NCBI RefSeq assembly: GCF_024586455.1
Contig: NW_026089623.1
Coordinates: forward strand, 2,849,367 to 2,913,366
Length of the DNA stretch: 64,000 bases
Origin: Bactrocera neohumeralis
Taxonomy: Eukaryota > Arthropoda > Insecta > Diptera > Tephritidae
Direction: 5' to 3'
The translations under genes were made by a program, and so were the position numbers. Below are positions 31,749-43,377 of the stretch, one piece after another. The notes below the pieces were generated by a model. That model ran no database searches, had not been told where the DNA came from, and was given only the letters and a program-made list of their open reading frames with translations. How positions within the stretch are numbered: the stretch's first letter is position 1; every line of letters starts with the position of its first letter.

Positions 31749-32735
31749 AAACAAGTAAGGAAGGGCTTAGTTCGGGTGTCACCGAACATTTTATACTCTC
31801 GCATGATAAAGTGATAATCGAGATTTCATTATCCGTCATTTACCTATTTTTCAAATATCGTATTTGTGTAAAGTTTTATACCGCTATCTTCATTATTCCT
31901 AATGTATATATTATACAGAGAAGGCATCAGATGGAATTTAAAATAGCGTTATATTGGAAGAAGGCGTGGTTGTGAACCGAGGTGTTAAGAAAATATTATA
32001 TACCGAATTTCATTGAAATCGGCAGAGTAGTTCCTGAAATATGGTTTTTGGTCCATAAGTGGGCGACGCCACGCCCATATTCAATTTCTTAAAAAAACCT
32101 GTGTGCAGCTTCCTTCTGCCATTTCTTCTGTAAAATTTTGTGTTTCTGACGTTTTTTGTTAGTCGGTTAACGCACTTTTAGTGATTTTCAACATAACCTT
32201 TGTATGGGAGGTGGGCGTGGTTATTATTCGATTTCTTCCATTTTTGAAACGACTCTATAGAGTTTGGTTGATATAGCTATAGTAGTTTCCGAGATATGTA
32301 CAAAAAACTTAGTAGGGGGCGGGGCCACGCCCATTTTTCCAAAAAAATTACGTACAAATATGCCACTCCCTAATGCGATCCTTTGTGCCAAATTTCACTT
32401 TAATGTCTTTATTTATGGCTTAGCTATGACACTTTATAGGTTTTCGGTTTTCGCCATTTTGTGGGCGTGGCAGGGGGACGATTTTGCCCATCTTCGAACT
32501 TAACCTTCTTATGGAGCCAAGAAATACGTGTGCCAAGTTTTATCATGATATCTCAATTTTTACTCAAGTTACAGCTTGCACAGACAGACATCCGGATTTC
32601 AACTCTACTCGTCACCCTGATCACTTTGGTATATATAACCCTATATCTGACTCTTTTAGTTTTAGGACTTACAAACAACCGTTGTGTGAACAAAACTATA
32701 ATACTCTCCATAGCAATTTTGTTGCGAGAGTATAA
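31749..32735 (-). mobile_element. Mini-me-like repeat B
   Basis: Inverted relative to repeat A (27650-28755): begins AACAAGTAAGGAAGGGCTTAG and ends TTGCGAGAGTATAAAA, with the hairpin TTCGGGTGTCACCGAA near 31771. It lacks the nested MITE and most of the GTCY tract, and keeps the GGGCGTGG-type blocks. Confidence 0.75.
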
Positions 32736-33002
32736 AAAAAATAAAAAATATAACTAATGGTTTGCACAACCAATAAATTACATAATCAAAAGCTGCGAAA
32801 TTAATCCAACCAAAAAAATTTTTTTTAATAAAACAATAATACTACATATTATAAAACAAAGTCACTTTTTCTGTCCTTATGTCCCCTTAAATGTTTGAAT
32901 CTTGAAAACTAAGCAACTGATTTTGATGCGGTTTTTTTTAATAGATAGATTGCTTGAAGAGGAAGGTTTATGTCATTATAATGTGAAGAAATATATAAAG
33001 GG

Positions 33003-33102
33003 NNNNNNNNNNNNNNNNNNNNNNNNNNNNNNNNNNNNNNNNNNNNNNNNNNNNNNNNNNNNNNNNNNNNNNNNNNNNNNNNNNNNNNNNNNNNNNNNNN
33101 NN
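33003..33102. other. Assembly gap, 100 N
   Basis: Exactly 100 undetermined bases, the usual placeholder for a gap of unknown size. Sequence order across it is not proven. Confidence 0.98.
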
Positions 33103-33289
33103 TTTCAAGAGTAACCTCAAGAGAAAACATGTTTGTATTGTCGAATGACAAGAAAGCTGTGAACGTTGTATATAAAGACATTCTGTAATATGTTAATTGT
33201 TGTTGTAAAAATAAAATAAATATGTAAAAATGCAAAAAAAATGTAGGGTATGAATTTAGATATTCCAAAGGTAGCCTTCATGGTATAAA

Positions 33290-33436
33290 GAAAGGGGAAA
33301 TTGTTTTACTCCAAATGTAACGCGTGCGGGCCACGGGCAGTAATGAATAAATCAAAGCTACGGAATCGATTTTAATCATTTTTTCAGTGAGTGACATAGG
33401 CCTTATATTTTATTTCCGTGCGAGGCCGGGGCGGGT
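33290..33436 (+). mobile_element. Possible Helentron- or RTE-like 3' end
   Basis: GCGTGCGGGCCACGGGCAG (33320) and CCGTGCGAGGCCGGGGCGGG (33419) followed by TTGCTAGT are GC-rich phrases common at the 3' ends of insect Helentrons and some RTE LINEs. The gypsy gag resumes right after CTAG. The 5' part lies toward the gap, so identity is uncertain. Confidence 0.35.
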
Positions 33437-33439
33437 TGC

Positions 33440-33850
33440 TAGTTAATAAATAAAACAATCATGACAAACGCAGACCTAACAAAAGAACTAAACAAACATA
33501 ATAGGGAACATGCTTTACGAATTTTTAATAACTTAATTTAAGTTAATAAATAAAACAATCATGACAAACGCAGACCTAACAAAAGAACTAAACAAACATA
33601 ATAGGGAACATGCTTTACAAATTTTTATAACAGGAATAAGTACCCCACTAAGAGACATAATATTTTCTCTAAACCCACAAGATTTACCTGATGCTTTAGC
33701 AAAAGCTCAGAAACTAGAATCAAATAACTAAAAAGCCCGGTTTGCTCAAAATTCCATGTATGAAAGAAACAAGTCAAAGCCAAGAATTCCGAAAAGTTTA
33801 ATGCTGAAAATCAGGATGTAAAATTTACTGAACTTTAAACAAAAATAAAA
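33440..33850 (+). pseudogene. Gag fragment of the old gypsy element, with internal duplication
   Basis: The frame from ~33560 reads NADLTKELNKHNREHALQIF, ITGISTPLRDIIFSLNPQDL, PDALAKAQKLESNN, then a stop, then KARFAQNS. It aligns with the capsid end of Gag at 11600-11750. A ~95-bp piece (33438-33530) is repeated at 33538-33630, the first copy ending in a short junk tail. The N-terminal Gag is lost or beyond the gap. Confidence 0.7.
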
Positions 33851-33865
33851 GAAAAAATTGCTCAA

Positions 33866-33993
33866 ATGCATTCAAATATCAATGCAATCTTTCCCTTCAT
33901 GACAAATGTAAAAGCTGAAATAAGAATGAGAAATGAGGATCCGATATGGAGCAGACAATATCCATATCCCTTATCTGTAAACTCGTTTGTTAA
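33866..33993 (+). pseudogene. RT N-terminal fragment of the old gypsy, cut by piggyBac
   Basis: VKAEIRMRNEDPIWSRQYPY then PLSVNSFVN matches the region before the RT fingers in the young gypsy (TIRTEDETPVYSRLYPYPLS). The frame is interrupted at TTAA (33990-33993) by the piggyBac-like element and resumes after the second TTAA at 36606. Protease is missing. Confidence 0.8.
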
Positions 33994-36605
33994 CCCTTTC
34001 AGTGGATTTGTCGAATATATTCGACATTGGATGAGCGCGCTTTTTCATGTCAAAAAAGTAATTGTAAACGTGCTCATAAGGTCTTGTTGTTAAATTAGTT
34101 AGTCAGGCAGAGAGCATTTTAATGAACATAAGCTACATTCAGTTTTCTAAATTTTAGTTACTTAGTTAATTTGATCTTTTTGCTGGGTTATCAACAAGAT
34201 TGTCCGATCGGCTATATTCCAACAAAAATTTAGGTATTTAGAATTTATCAGAAGTGTTCGACAAAATTATATGTTAATCAATAGTGTTTAAATAATCGTT
34301 GTTATCAAAAAAAACAAAGAAAAAGTAATTAGCGTATACCTATAATTCCCAATATATTGTTGTCGAATATAATTGACATTGACCCGCAAAGTAAGTTTTT
34401 TTTCCGATTAGAAAAAAAATGTATATAAAAGTTTGGTTATTTATAATAAATTTTCAGAAAATATGGCATATAAAGCTTTATATGATGATGAGATATTTGA
34501 AATTCTTGCAAATTGTTCTGATATTGAAGATGGAAATGAGTGCCAGTGTGAAGATATGGATATGTCGGAAAGGTGGATGGAAATACTTTTGAAGTGATAG
34601 AACGGGAAATTATTCCAGATTGCGGTGAAGCCTTAGATGAAGTGTTAGATTTGGAATTGCCGCTTATCACTGAGGCCGAAATATCTAGAATGGCTATATC
34701 AGTTGATAATGAGCAGCCAAGGTCAAGCATACAAACTCCATTGACCTTCACAGCAAAGAAAGCTATTTGTTGGAGAAAAAATCTAATAGAACATTCTTCG
34801 ACAGCAATTCAGTTTGAACGTACGCAAGATGCTGCAGATATTGAAATTGGTACACCATATTCATATTTTAAAAAATACCTTACTGATGATTTCTTCAACA
34901 GAAAGGTTAATAAAATTTCACGGAGTGCTCGTCAATGAAGTTCGAATTTTTTTTGCACATCATATAATGATGGGGGTTTTAAAATTTCCGAGAGTTGAAA
35001 TGTTTTACGATCCTTCGCTTGGAATATCATTTTTCAGAGAGAATATGACCAGAAAACGTTTTTTTTCTATTAGAAATAATTTACATTTGGTTGATGTTAT
35101 GGACAAAAAAGGGCAGAACAGAGATCGACTTTCTAAAGTTCAACCAATAATAAACACAGTGAGAAATCGTCTTTGGAGCCTACCATTGGAGGAAAATCTC
35201 TGTATTGATGAACAAATCATTCCATTTAAAGGGAAGTTTGTAGCAAAACAATACATAAAAGGAAAGCCCATGGGGAATCAAAGTTTTTTTTTATGCGGTA
35301 AAAGTGGAATTCCGTCTGATTTTCTTACTTATCAAGGATCGACTACTCCATTAGATAAAAAAAATAGTGAAGGATGTTGGTTTCGGTTCTGCTGTTGTTC
35401 TTCATCTATGTCAACGGATTCCAAGTATGGCCGTTGGTCACAATCTATTTTTCGACAACTACTTTCCTTCTTACCAGCTTTTCGAAATATTGAAGCAACG
35501 CAAAATTAATGCCGCCGGAACCATTCGTGTTAATAGATTCGCTAATCCCAAACTTCCTAGTGAGAAAGAAATGAAATCAAGAGGGCGAGGGTTTTCTGCT
35601 GAATGCATTGACGCAAATGGAGTTGTACTTATCACTCGTTGGTATGACAATAAAGTCTTCAACCTGGGGTCGAATTTTGTTGCAATTGGAGTTAAATATA
35701 AGGCTAAATGGTGGGAAAAAGATTCTAATGAATTTATATGCATTGACAGACCACAAGTTGTACGTATGTATAACGAGAGCATGGGCGGAGTGAATTTACT
35801 GGATCAAATGATTCAATATTACCGCATTGACATTCTTTCTGCCAAGTGGACACTTCGCGTGATAATGCACTTTGTGGATTTGTCTTTGACAGCGGCATGG
35901 TTGGAATATAGACACGACTGTACATTGAAGAATATTCCAAAGAAAAATGTAAAGGACTCCATGAGTTTTAGGATCGCTGTAGCAACAACATTGCTTTCTG
36001 CAGAACAGGAAAATACACAAGGGGATATAGCACGTAAACGAGGAAGACCGTCGAAGACAAAGTCAAGGGGCAGCAGCCAAATAGCTTTGCGTTCTGAAAG
36101 TAACACAGAAAGCGACACTGATTCTATGTCGCCTAGTCCGCCTAAGCATAAAAGAAATGTCCAAACACAACCACCGCCAGAAGTTCGTTTGGATCAAATA
36201 AGGCATTTACCGGAATTTTTAAATGTTAAAAGCGCAGGACGTTGCAAAGCCAACAATTGTGGTAAAAGGTCCTTTATAATATGTAAAAAATGTAACGTTT
36301 ATCTCTGTGTAAAACGAGAAGCCAATTGTTTCTTGGAATACCACAAAAACCAATAAGTACAATTATAAAATAAATAAATTTTCAATAAATATGCCATATA
36401 ATTTGAGAGAGAATTGCATTTTTCATATAACAAATTTTGGTATCTTCCAGTGTCAATGTCGAATATAATCGACATGCCCTAACTGTAAATTGCGATATCA
36501 CAGGTAAAAATAAATATTTTTTTCGAACTTAGGAGCATTATATTACCTTAAAAATAAAGTTTTAGATTTTTTTTCCACCACAAATTATTTTTTCCACTGA
36601 AAGGG
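33994..36605 (+). mobile_element. piggyBac-like element with intact ends
   Basis: The left end CCCTTTCAGTGGA is repeated inverted at the right end (TCCACTGAAAGGG-type). TTAA flanks both sides (33990-33993, 36606-36609), the exact piggyBac target. Length is 2612 bp with one transposase region. Short GTCGAATATATTCGACATTG-type palindromes sit near both ends (34009 and ~36465). Confidence 0.88.
34463..36356 (+). pseudogene. piggyBac-like (PGBD) transposase, frame-broken
   Basis: From an ATG at 34463 the protein is spread over three phases with changes near 34570, 34900-34925 and the A8 run at 35357-35364. The catalytic parts are present: CIDEQIIPFKGK (first Asp, ~35200), HNLFFDNYFPSY (second Asp, ~35450), MGGVNLLDQMIQYY (third Asp, ~35790). 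A Cys-rich end follows (RCKANNCGKRSFIICKKCNV), the usual PGBD zinc domain. An Arg/Lys-rich AT-hook-like stretch (KRGRPSKTKSRG) precedes it. Family length is ~550-600 residues, as here if the frames are combined. Confidence 0.85.
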
Positions 36606-37458
36606 TTAATGAAGAAATAAAAAAAATGATTAACGATAACATAATAAGACCTAGTAAAAGTCCATATAACTCACCAATTTGGGTGGTACCAAAAAAGGGT
36701 ACAAATGACAATGGAACACCAAAACTTAGAAAGGTAATTGACTACAAAAAAATAAATGAGCATACGATTTCTGATTGTTATCCGATTCCTAATCTAATCT
36801 AATCTGGGCAAAGCAAAATATTTTTCAACCATTGATCTAGAATCAGGATTTCATCAAATTTTAATGACAGAAAATGATATTGAGAAAACATCCTTTTCCG
36901 TTAATAATGGGCAATATGAATTTTCGAGGATGCCTTTTGGTTTAAAAAATGCCCCTAGAATTTTTCAAAGAGCAATGGACGATATATTGCGAGAACATAG
37001 AGAAAAATCTGACACGTTTATATGGATGATATAATTATTTTTTCAAAAAATGTAACTCAACACTTAAAGGATTTGGAAACAATTACAAAAATATTGAAAA
37101 ATGCTAATATGAAAATTTCATTAGAAAAATCCAACTTTTTCGCGGGAGAAATAGAGTTTTTGGGTTATATAGTAGCTCAAAACGGCATCAAAACAGACCC
37201 AAATAAAATAAAATAAATCTTAAACTACCCAATACCAAAAAGTTTGCGAGCATTAAGAGGATTCTTGGGACTTGCAGGATATTATCGTAAGTTTGTTAAA
37301 GACTATGCTGCGATAGCCAAACCTTTGACAAAATACCTATCAGGAGAAAACGGTAGGATTTCTAAAAATAAATCAAAAAAAATTGAAATAACTCTAGATG
37401 AGGAAGGAATATCTGCAATGAATAAATTAAAAAAACTATTGGCTTCAGAAATGGAATT
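36606..37458 (+). pseudogene. RT fragment of the old gypsy, cut by BEL
   Basis: NEEIKKMINDNIIRPSKSPY, NSPIWVVPKKG, KVIDYKKINEHT, palm A (TIDLESGFHQI in a shifted frame), LPFGLKNAP-like, then a degraded palm C (YMDDIIIFSKN at 37022), FLGYIVAQNGIKTDP and FLGLAGYYRKFVKDY. A TAA (37214-37216) and other shifts break it. The frame stops at GAATT (37454-37458), the BEL insertion site, and RNase H resumes in phase after 50542. Confidence 0.82.
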
Positions 37459-37919
37459 TGTTTAAATGAGTTAAGCCTCCCTCCACTCTACCCGGGAAAA
37501 ACTGGCGCACCCTAAGAAGAATTCACAATACACCAAATCCGATGGCACCACACACTTACATAACCACACAAAACCAACACAACTCACCACTCCTGTACCC
37601 ACTTAACAAAAAGGATGGACATCGGGATGGGAGACTCAATTCGTTCTAAACAATCCGTCTGCACAACTACTATACACCAGATTTCGTCTCAACGCGGTTC
37701 CTGTAAGCGATCAACCCGATTTAGCAACAATTTCGCAGTGCGATTAATTAAGCTCCGCCGATAACATTTAGATATATGTATTTAAAATTGTAATGTATTT
37801 TAAATATAAAACATATTAAAAGTAAATTGTACAACCAATTAACCGCGTATTTTAATTTGGCATTTTCATCGCGGATGTGAGTGGGATTAGAATATCCTAA
37901 TAAACTGCGGAAATAAACA
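37459..37919 (+). repeat. 5' LTR of the BEL element
   Basis: 461 bp. Differs from the 3' LTR by roughly twenty substitutions and a ~30-bp gap (after ACAAC near 37667), so this insertion is clearly older than the gypsy at 10366. Confidence 0.87.
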
Positions 37920-38689
37920 TGGTCCTTCGAGCCTTAAAGACAGGCACTATATACTAACAGCCACATAATATATGTAAGCAAAAAAATGCACATTATACTG
38001 TCAAATAAAACATACATAAATTCATAAGAAAAATAAGAACAGTGGAAAGAGTGGACTAAATACAAAAAACAAAAAACGGAACAGTGCAGTGTATATATAT
38101 AAGTATGTACATATGTATAAATTTATTTAATTTAGTGGTACATAAATGTACATACTTAGATACACATACATATATGTATTACATAACCAAAAGTGGTGAC
38201 GAAAAAACTACAGAAACGGGAAAGTTTAAAACACAAAATAAAAGGAATTGTGCGGTGAACAAAAAAAAAAAGTGCAGTGAACCTAACAAAACAATATCAA
38301 AAATTTAAAAGATTTAACCAAACAAAAACCCACACATCGGGCGAAAGAAACAAAAAGCAATAAAATACTTAGAATATAAACCGGGCGCGAAAAGCAAAAA
38401 TACCTAAACAATAAAACAAACACAAAACGAAGCAAACGGGCGCGAACATTAAAACAAATATACATATGTACAAACATACAAACAACCTAACAGCGCAAGG
38501 AGGTGGCCAGGCGGAGAACAGGAATTGGAACAAGGTGAACGGGCAAACCAACATTCGGAGAGGAGCAAAGGCATTTTTCCAAATGCACAGTCATTTGTAT
38601 ATACAGCCACATTATCCCAAAAAAACCTTTATTGGAACACAGTGAGCGTATTATATCCTTTATTTATTTGATATATACAAAGATAATAA
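37920..38689 (+). other. BEL leader
   Basis: TGGTCCTTCGAGCC-like primer site at 37920 (overlapping the LTR end), then A-rich non-coding leader. Open frames here are short and unconvincing. Confidence 0.6.
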
Positions 38690-39198
38690 TAGGTTGTCAA
38701 AAAAGTCTTGCGGTATTTTTGCTAGTTGGCGCTGAAAGCGCGTAGTTCTAGTTTTATTCGTCGCATCGGGCCATGCTATACCTTTGGAAAGCTCATTTCA
38801 CGCGCTAACACGTGTTTGATTGATTGTCGTTTCTGTTAAGTCGTTCGTTATAGCGTCGCAAACATGGAGCAAAATAAAGAGAAAATACGGCATATTTTAC
38901 AGTACTACTCAAGCCGCCAATAAAATTTGTGCAGTTTATGGACCCGATACAGTTTCCATTTCCCCCGCACAACGATGGTTTCAACGTTTTCGTTCTGGTG
39001 TAGATGTCGAAGATGTGCCACGCTCCGGAAGGCCTGTCGTCGAAAATTGCGATAAAATCGCTGAATTGGTCGAAAGAGACCGGCATAGTAGCAGCCGTAG
39101 CATCGGTCAAAAGCTGGGCATGAGCTATCAAAAATTCATAATTTCAATAAAAAAAAATTCAATAAAAATACCGCAAAACTTTTTTGACAACCCAATAT
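38690..39198 (+). mobile_element. Mariner copy 1, internally deleted
   Basis: Ends GGTTGTCAAAAAAGT (38692) and inverted ACTTTTTTGACAACC (39178-39192). The start of a transposase is kept: MEQNKEKIRHILQYY (38864), then in another frame AANKICAVYGPDTVSI, AQRWFQRFRSG, SGRPVVENCDKIAELVE. This is the helix-turn-helix N-terminus of a mariner (SETMAR-like) transposase. The whole catalytic domain is deleted. TA bases lie at both ends. Confidence 0.8.
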
Positions 39199-39264
39199 AA
39201 TTTTACCAAACACGGTAAAGCCGAAATACCGTGAACAGTATAGATATTTCAAAATATACATATA

Positions 39265-40151
39265 CAAAGGTCCGTCGCAAAAGAAACAAAACTTTTTAAA
39301 TATAACTTTTTCTGGTGGCGCTACCTCTTGGTGGGTACCTATATGAAATAAAAAGTTTGATCTCTTGTTGACATTTCGTAAAAATTTTAAGACAATTGGA
39401 TAAAAAGATAAAAGTGACAGCAGCTTTTGGTCATCGGTCGTAAAATGTAAGGAGCAAATATTAAATTTTGTTTTAAACTTGGGAAAACGTTTACTGAAAC
39501 ATTTCAAATGATGAAAAAAGTTTATGGTGATCAGTGCCTATCCCATAGTAATGTGCATCAGCGGTTTAAGCGATTTCAAGAAGGTCGTGAGGACTTCAGT
39601 GACGATCAGAAGTCGGTCGTCTTCAGAAGTCAAAAATAAAGACAACGCTGATTTGTTTTTACGATTCCGAGGGTATTGTACACGGAGAGTGTGTTTTACC
39701 TTGGTGTTATGAAACGTATTTTGTCACGCATTCGTCGTGCTCGACCACAATATCGTGAGGGAGGGTCCTGGCGCCTGTTGCACGATAATGCGCCGTGTCA
39801 TCGGTCTGCGCTTGTCACTGATTTTTTGACAAAAAACTCCATATTAACCATTATTCACTCACCCTACTCACCTGATCTGGCACCCTGTGATTTTTACCTA
39901 TTTGGAAAACTTCATTTGCCCATGAAAGGACAATGGTTTCAGGATATTTCAGCTATCCAAAGGCGACGACCGATATTCTCAAGAGCATTCCTAAAAATGA
40001 CCTCAAACACTCATTTGAAATGCTAATTGACCGGACTAAACGTTGTATCGAAGCACAAGGGAACTACTTTGATTAAAAAAATATAACTTTTGAAAAATAT
40101 GAATTTTTTGTTGTTTTTTTAACAGTCCTGATTCTTTTGCTACAGACCTTG
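39265..40151 (+). mobile_element. Mariner copy 2, internally deleted
   Basis: Ends CAAAGGTCCGTCGCAAAAGAA and inverted CAAGGTCTGTAGCAAAAGAA match at most positions, with TA outside. N-terminal transposase text (ETFQMMKKVYGDQCLSHSNV, FKRFQEGREDFSDDQ) at ~39495-39615, then a jump to the C-terminal catalytic part: LLHDNAPCHRSALVTDFL and HSPYSPDLAPCDFYLFGKLH (~39778-39915). The middle is lost. A different mariner subfamily from copy 1. Confidence 0.78.
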
Positions 40152-41205
40152 TATCCGTATATAGAAGCTTACTTTTTCGTACTTGAAACACACCAAATTA
40201 CCAAAAATTAAGAATAATTCAAATATTTACTGGTTACAAAGTTCCGGCAGTACCCCTTATGCTTTATAAAGTTATAAGCAGGACTGCAATGCATATTTAC
40301 TTACGTACGAACATACATACATACATAAGAGCACAAAGGAAAATAACTTTTTTCAATTCCATTTCGTGTTCTCCTTCTATTGCAAAATATAGAAGTGTAC
40401 CTTATGCTTACATACGGCATAGAATTTGCATTTTTTATATACCCTACACTGGGTACCAAATTATTAAAAATATTAATTTTAATTAATTTTCAAAAAAAAA
40501 AAGGTAATCGTAACTTTCCGTAAATAACTAAACGGAACGGTTAAGTTAAACTCATAAATTACGTTTGTTGGAACGAATACAAAAAAATCATTTTCACTAA
40601 ATATAGGTACATTAGTTTGTGAAAACAACCATACAAAAAACTCGGGTATACAAAAAAGTATTAACTTGAACAATATACACTCATACATACGTGCATACAT
40701 TTGTGTATGTATATTTAAACATAAAAATTATTTTAAAGTCCACATGGGCATCTATTCTGCAATCTCACTTGTTCTTTGTCAAACAAAAATAAGCAGAATT
40801 GGGAAAAAGGCAAAAATATTACAGCATATTCTTTGCCCACATGCATTAGCACAAACAATTCGTGCATACTTACTATGTACAAAGCATATTGATCACTTTG
40901 GCGAGCTCTCAATTGCACAAAAACGAGTACATACAAGCCAATTATTAGGGTGTGCCTATATACGTATATAGAAAATACTTCAAAATAATATTCCGGCTTA
41001 AAACAAATCATTTAAAATAAAAATAAAATAAAAAATAAAAATAAATTTAAATAGCAAGTTAATAAGTAACGGTATTAATAAAACAAATAATCCGTCATTT
41101 ACGAAAAACAAACAAAAAAAAACGTTTATATACTTAAAAAAGTATTCAGTTCAAAAGAAACCTTTATTTCATTTTAAAAAAATATTTCTACTTACAACCA
41201 AAATA
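40152..41205 (+). other. BEL leader, continued
   Basis: A-rich non-coding sequence before gag. No gene seen. Confidence 0.55.
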
Positions 41206-42480
41206 ATGAACAATAACAAAAATCAAAGTATACCTGGAGCTACATGCTCAAAACAGGTTGCTAGATTTGTTTCAGAAAGTGACAGTTCAACAAGATACTA
41301 CACTAGATTTGCCTCTTCACCGATTCATGAAAACTCGGAATCGCCTCCAAGCGGCTCATGACGCCATAGTAGATTCTGACAATTCAGATCTGCCACAAAG
41401 TTTTAAATCATCGGCGTACGATATTTACGAAAACTGCTTATACCAATATGAAGAAACAAAAGCTATGATCTCCGATCAATTAAAGCTAATAAAAGCAATT
41501 GCACCTACTCCCCACAGTAGAGTAGAGTTGCCACAAATGCAACAATATCAAGAGGCAAGTTCAAGCATCCACCTCGAGGTACCCGCATGTGACACAGAAA
41601 CATTTTATGGAGGTTATGAAGAATGGCCGTCCTTCCGGGACATGTTTACAGCCGTTTACATCAACCATCCGCAACTATCGAAAGCACAAAAATTGTATCA
41701 CCTCAGATACAAAATAAAAAGTCAAGCAGGCATAATAGTAAAACGGTTCGCTCTTAATGACGATAATTTCAATTTGGCTTGGTAAGTTCTAAAAGCAAGA
41801 TACGAAAATGAAAGAATACTGGTCGATAAACAAGTAACGACACTAATAAACTTGCCAAAAGTTAAGAAAGAAACAAGTGTAGAATTCATCAAACTAGAAT
41901 CCAGTGTTTCAAATTGTTTGTCGGTTCTATCGACACAAAATATCGCCATAGACAGCTGGGACCCAATTCTAGTAAACATTTGCACCGCCGCATTACCAGA
42001 AAAGTCGTTACTTCTATGGGAGCAATCGCTCTTATCACGAAAAAAGTGCCCAACGTGGCAACAAATGAAAGATTTTCTCAACACCCAATATGAAATTGCG
42101 GAAAGGGTAGAAGAAAAAATAATCAAAACTACGAACATTAAACACGACTAAAATAGAAGCTTAAATAGACCCCAAGCTAGTAACAAACACAATTCAAAAA
42201 AAAACTTTCACAAAACGCAATCGTTCACATCTGAATAAAGAAAACATACCTTATGCAAACTATGTAATAGAAGGCTTAAACTTATATCTTGCGAGAAGTT
42301 TAAAAACTTAAAAGTTAACGAACGAAATAATTTTGTCTGGTCAAAAAGACTTTACACAAATTGCCTGTCACATGCGCACACATATAAAAATTGTAAAAGC
42401 AAATTCAATTGCATCTAATGTCACAAAAGACATCACTCAATGTTACATATAACAATTTATTCCATCTCACCCCAAAGAAG
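41206..42480 (+). pseudogene. gag: BEL/Pao Gag
   Basis: ATG at 41206 opens one phase; the main Gag phase runs from about 41258 to 42151 with a TAA at 41783-41785. Typical BEL (DUF1759-like) blocks: DIYENCLYQYEETKAMI, VPACDTETFYGGYEEWPSFR, DMFTAVYINHPQLSKAQKLY, HLRYKIKSQA, VLKARYENERILVDKQV and EQSLLSRKKCPTWQQMKDFL. Past 42240 broken frames carry LCKLCN, SCEKFKNLKVNERNNF, NCLSHAHTYKNCKSKFNC and CHKRHHSMLH, the BEL Cys/His knuckle series. The copy is inactive. A decayed second copy lies at 18960-20160. Confidence 0.85.
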
Positions 42481-42599
42481 CGCTTATACAAAAAGAACCA
42501 CGGATTCAACTTCAAAAGCAAATACAGAAAAGAAAAACGCCATGCTGCTCAAAGGCGCAAAAATTTCGATTTCTACAAAGCGAAACTCAAAGTAGACCA

Positions 42600-43260
42600 A
42601 TTTCAGAACCAATTACCACCATATCAACTCAAGTTGAGGAAACCTCGAACGAATGCTTCAATTCACAATTGAAGAAATTTCGAGAGATAAGAAAACTCCC
42701 TCCCCTATCAAATAAAACTATAAATAATCAGTATTGTGAAGCCTCTTCTAGAGCCACAACGACTCGATCAAATAATGGCCGGTACGTGGTACGACTATCA
42801 CTAGAGCCACAAGTTTCAAATACCCCACATATTGGTAGAAAAGAACAAAGTCAGACTTCAGTCTGACAATATTAAAAACTCAAATATATGCTAGTTTTCG
42901 ACCACGCAGGGTGGCTTTCGCTAATAATGAAAAAAAAAAAACATAATCCTGAATAAATCTTTAAGCGGCGGCAGGCTACTACTTGCCAAATTAATGCACA
43001 GCCGCTGAAATATTACATATAATAAAATGGTTCAAAAAGCCGAAAATTCGACACCTGTCATAAACTAGTGCCCAATAATTTTCAAATAATAAAAAATAAT
43101 TTTATTTATACTCAAAATTAAGGTTAAGAGTACACTATATGCCCAATGCGTTACTGTGACGCACGTAGACTTACCAGAAACAAAGGTAGCTCTTATCGCA
43201 TCTACATAAGCGCTCCTCATAAGGGTAGTTGGTGGGAATCTGTTGTAAAACTTTAACATT
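42600..43260 (+). pseudogene. BEL pol remnants
   Basis: About 42610-42866: VEETSNECFNSQLKKFREIR and SNNGRYVVRLSLEP match the linker before the BEL reverse transcriptase (FWE...NGRY.V.LP). About 43200-43240: APHKGSWWESVVK resembles the PPSAPHFGG.WE..VK motif at the end of BEL integrase. The whole RT/RNase H core between them is missing. Low certainty for the integrase part. Confidence 0.5.
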
Positions 43261-43377
43261 CCACTTCAAAAAAGTAGATGGAAATTACCACAATAAAATT
43301 CGAAATGAAGCCGTTCGCAATTCACGGTCACTCTTTCGCAAGATCCCTCTCATTTAAAAGACCTAACCTCAGGGCCA

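Noticed and set aside
31379..31804. 141-codon minus-strand frame
   Set aside because: Phe/Leu/Cys-rich translation of A-rich gypsy leader running into repeat B; no start context or motif.
32902..33268. Open frames crossing the N gap
   Set aside because: Undefined codons through the gap; not evidence of coding.
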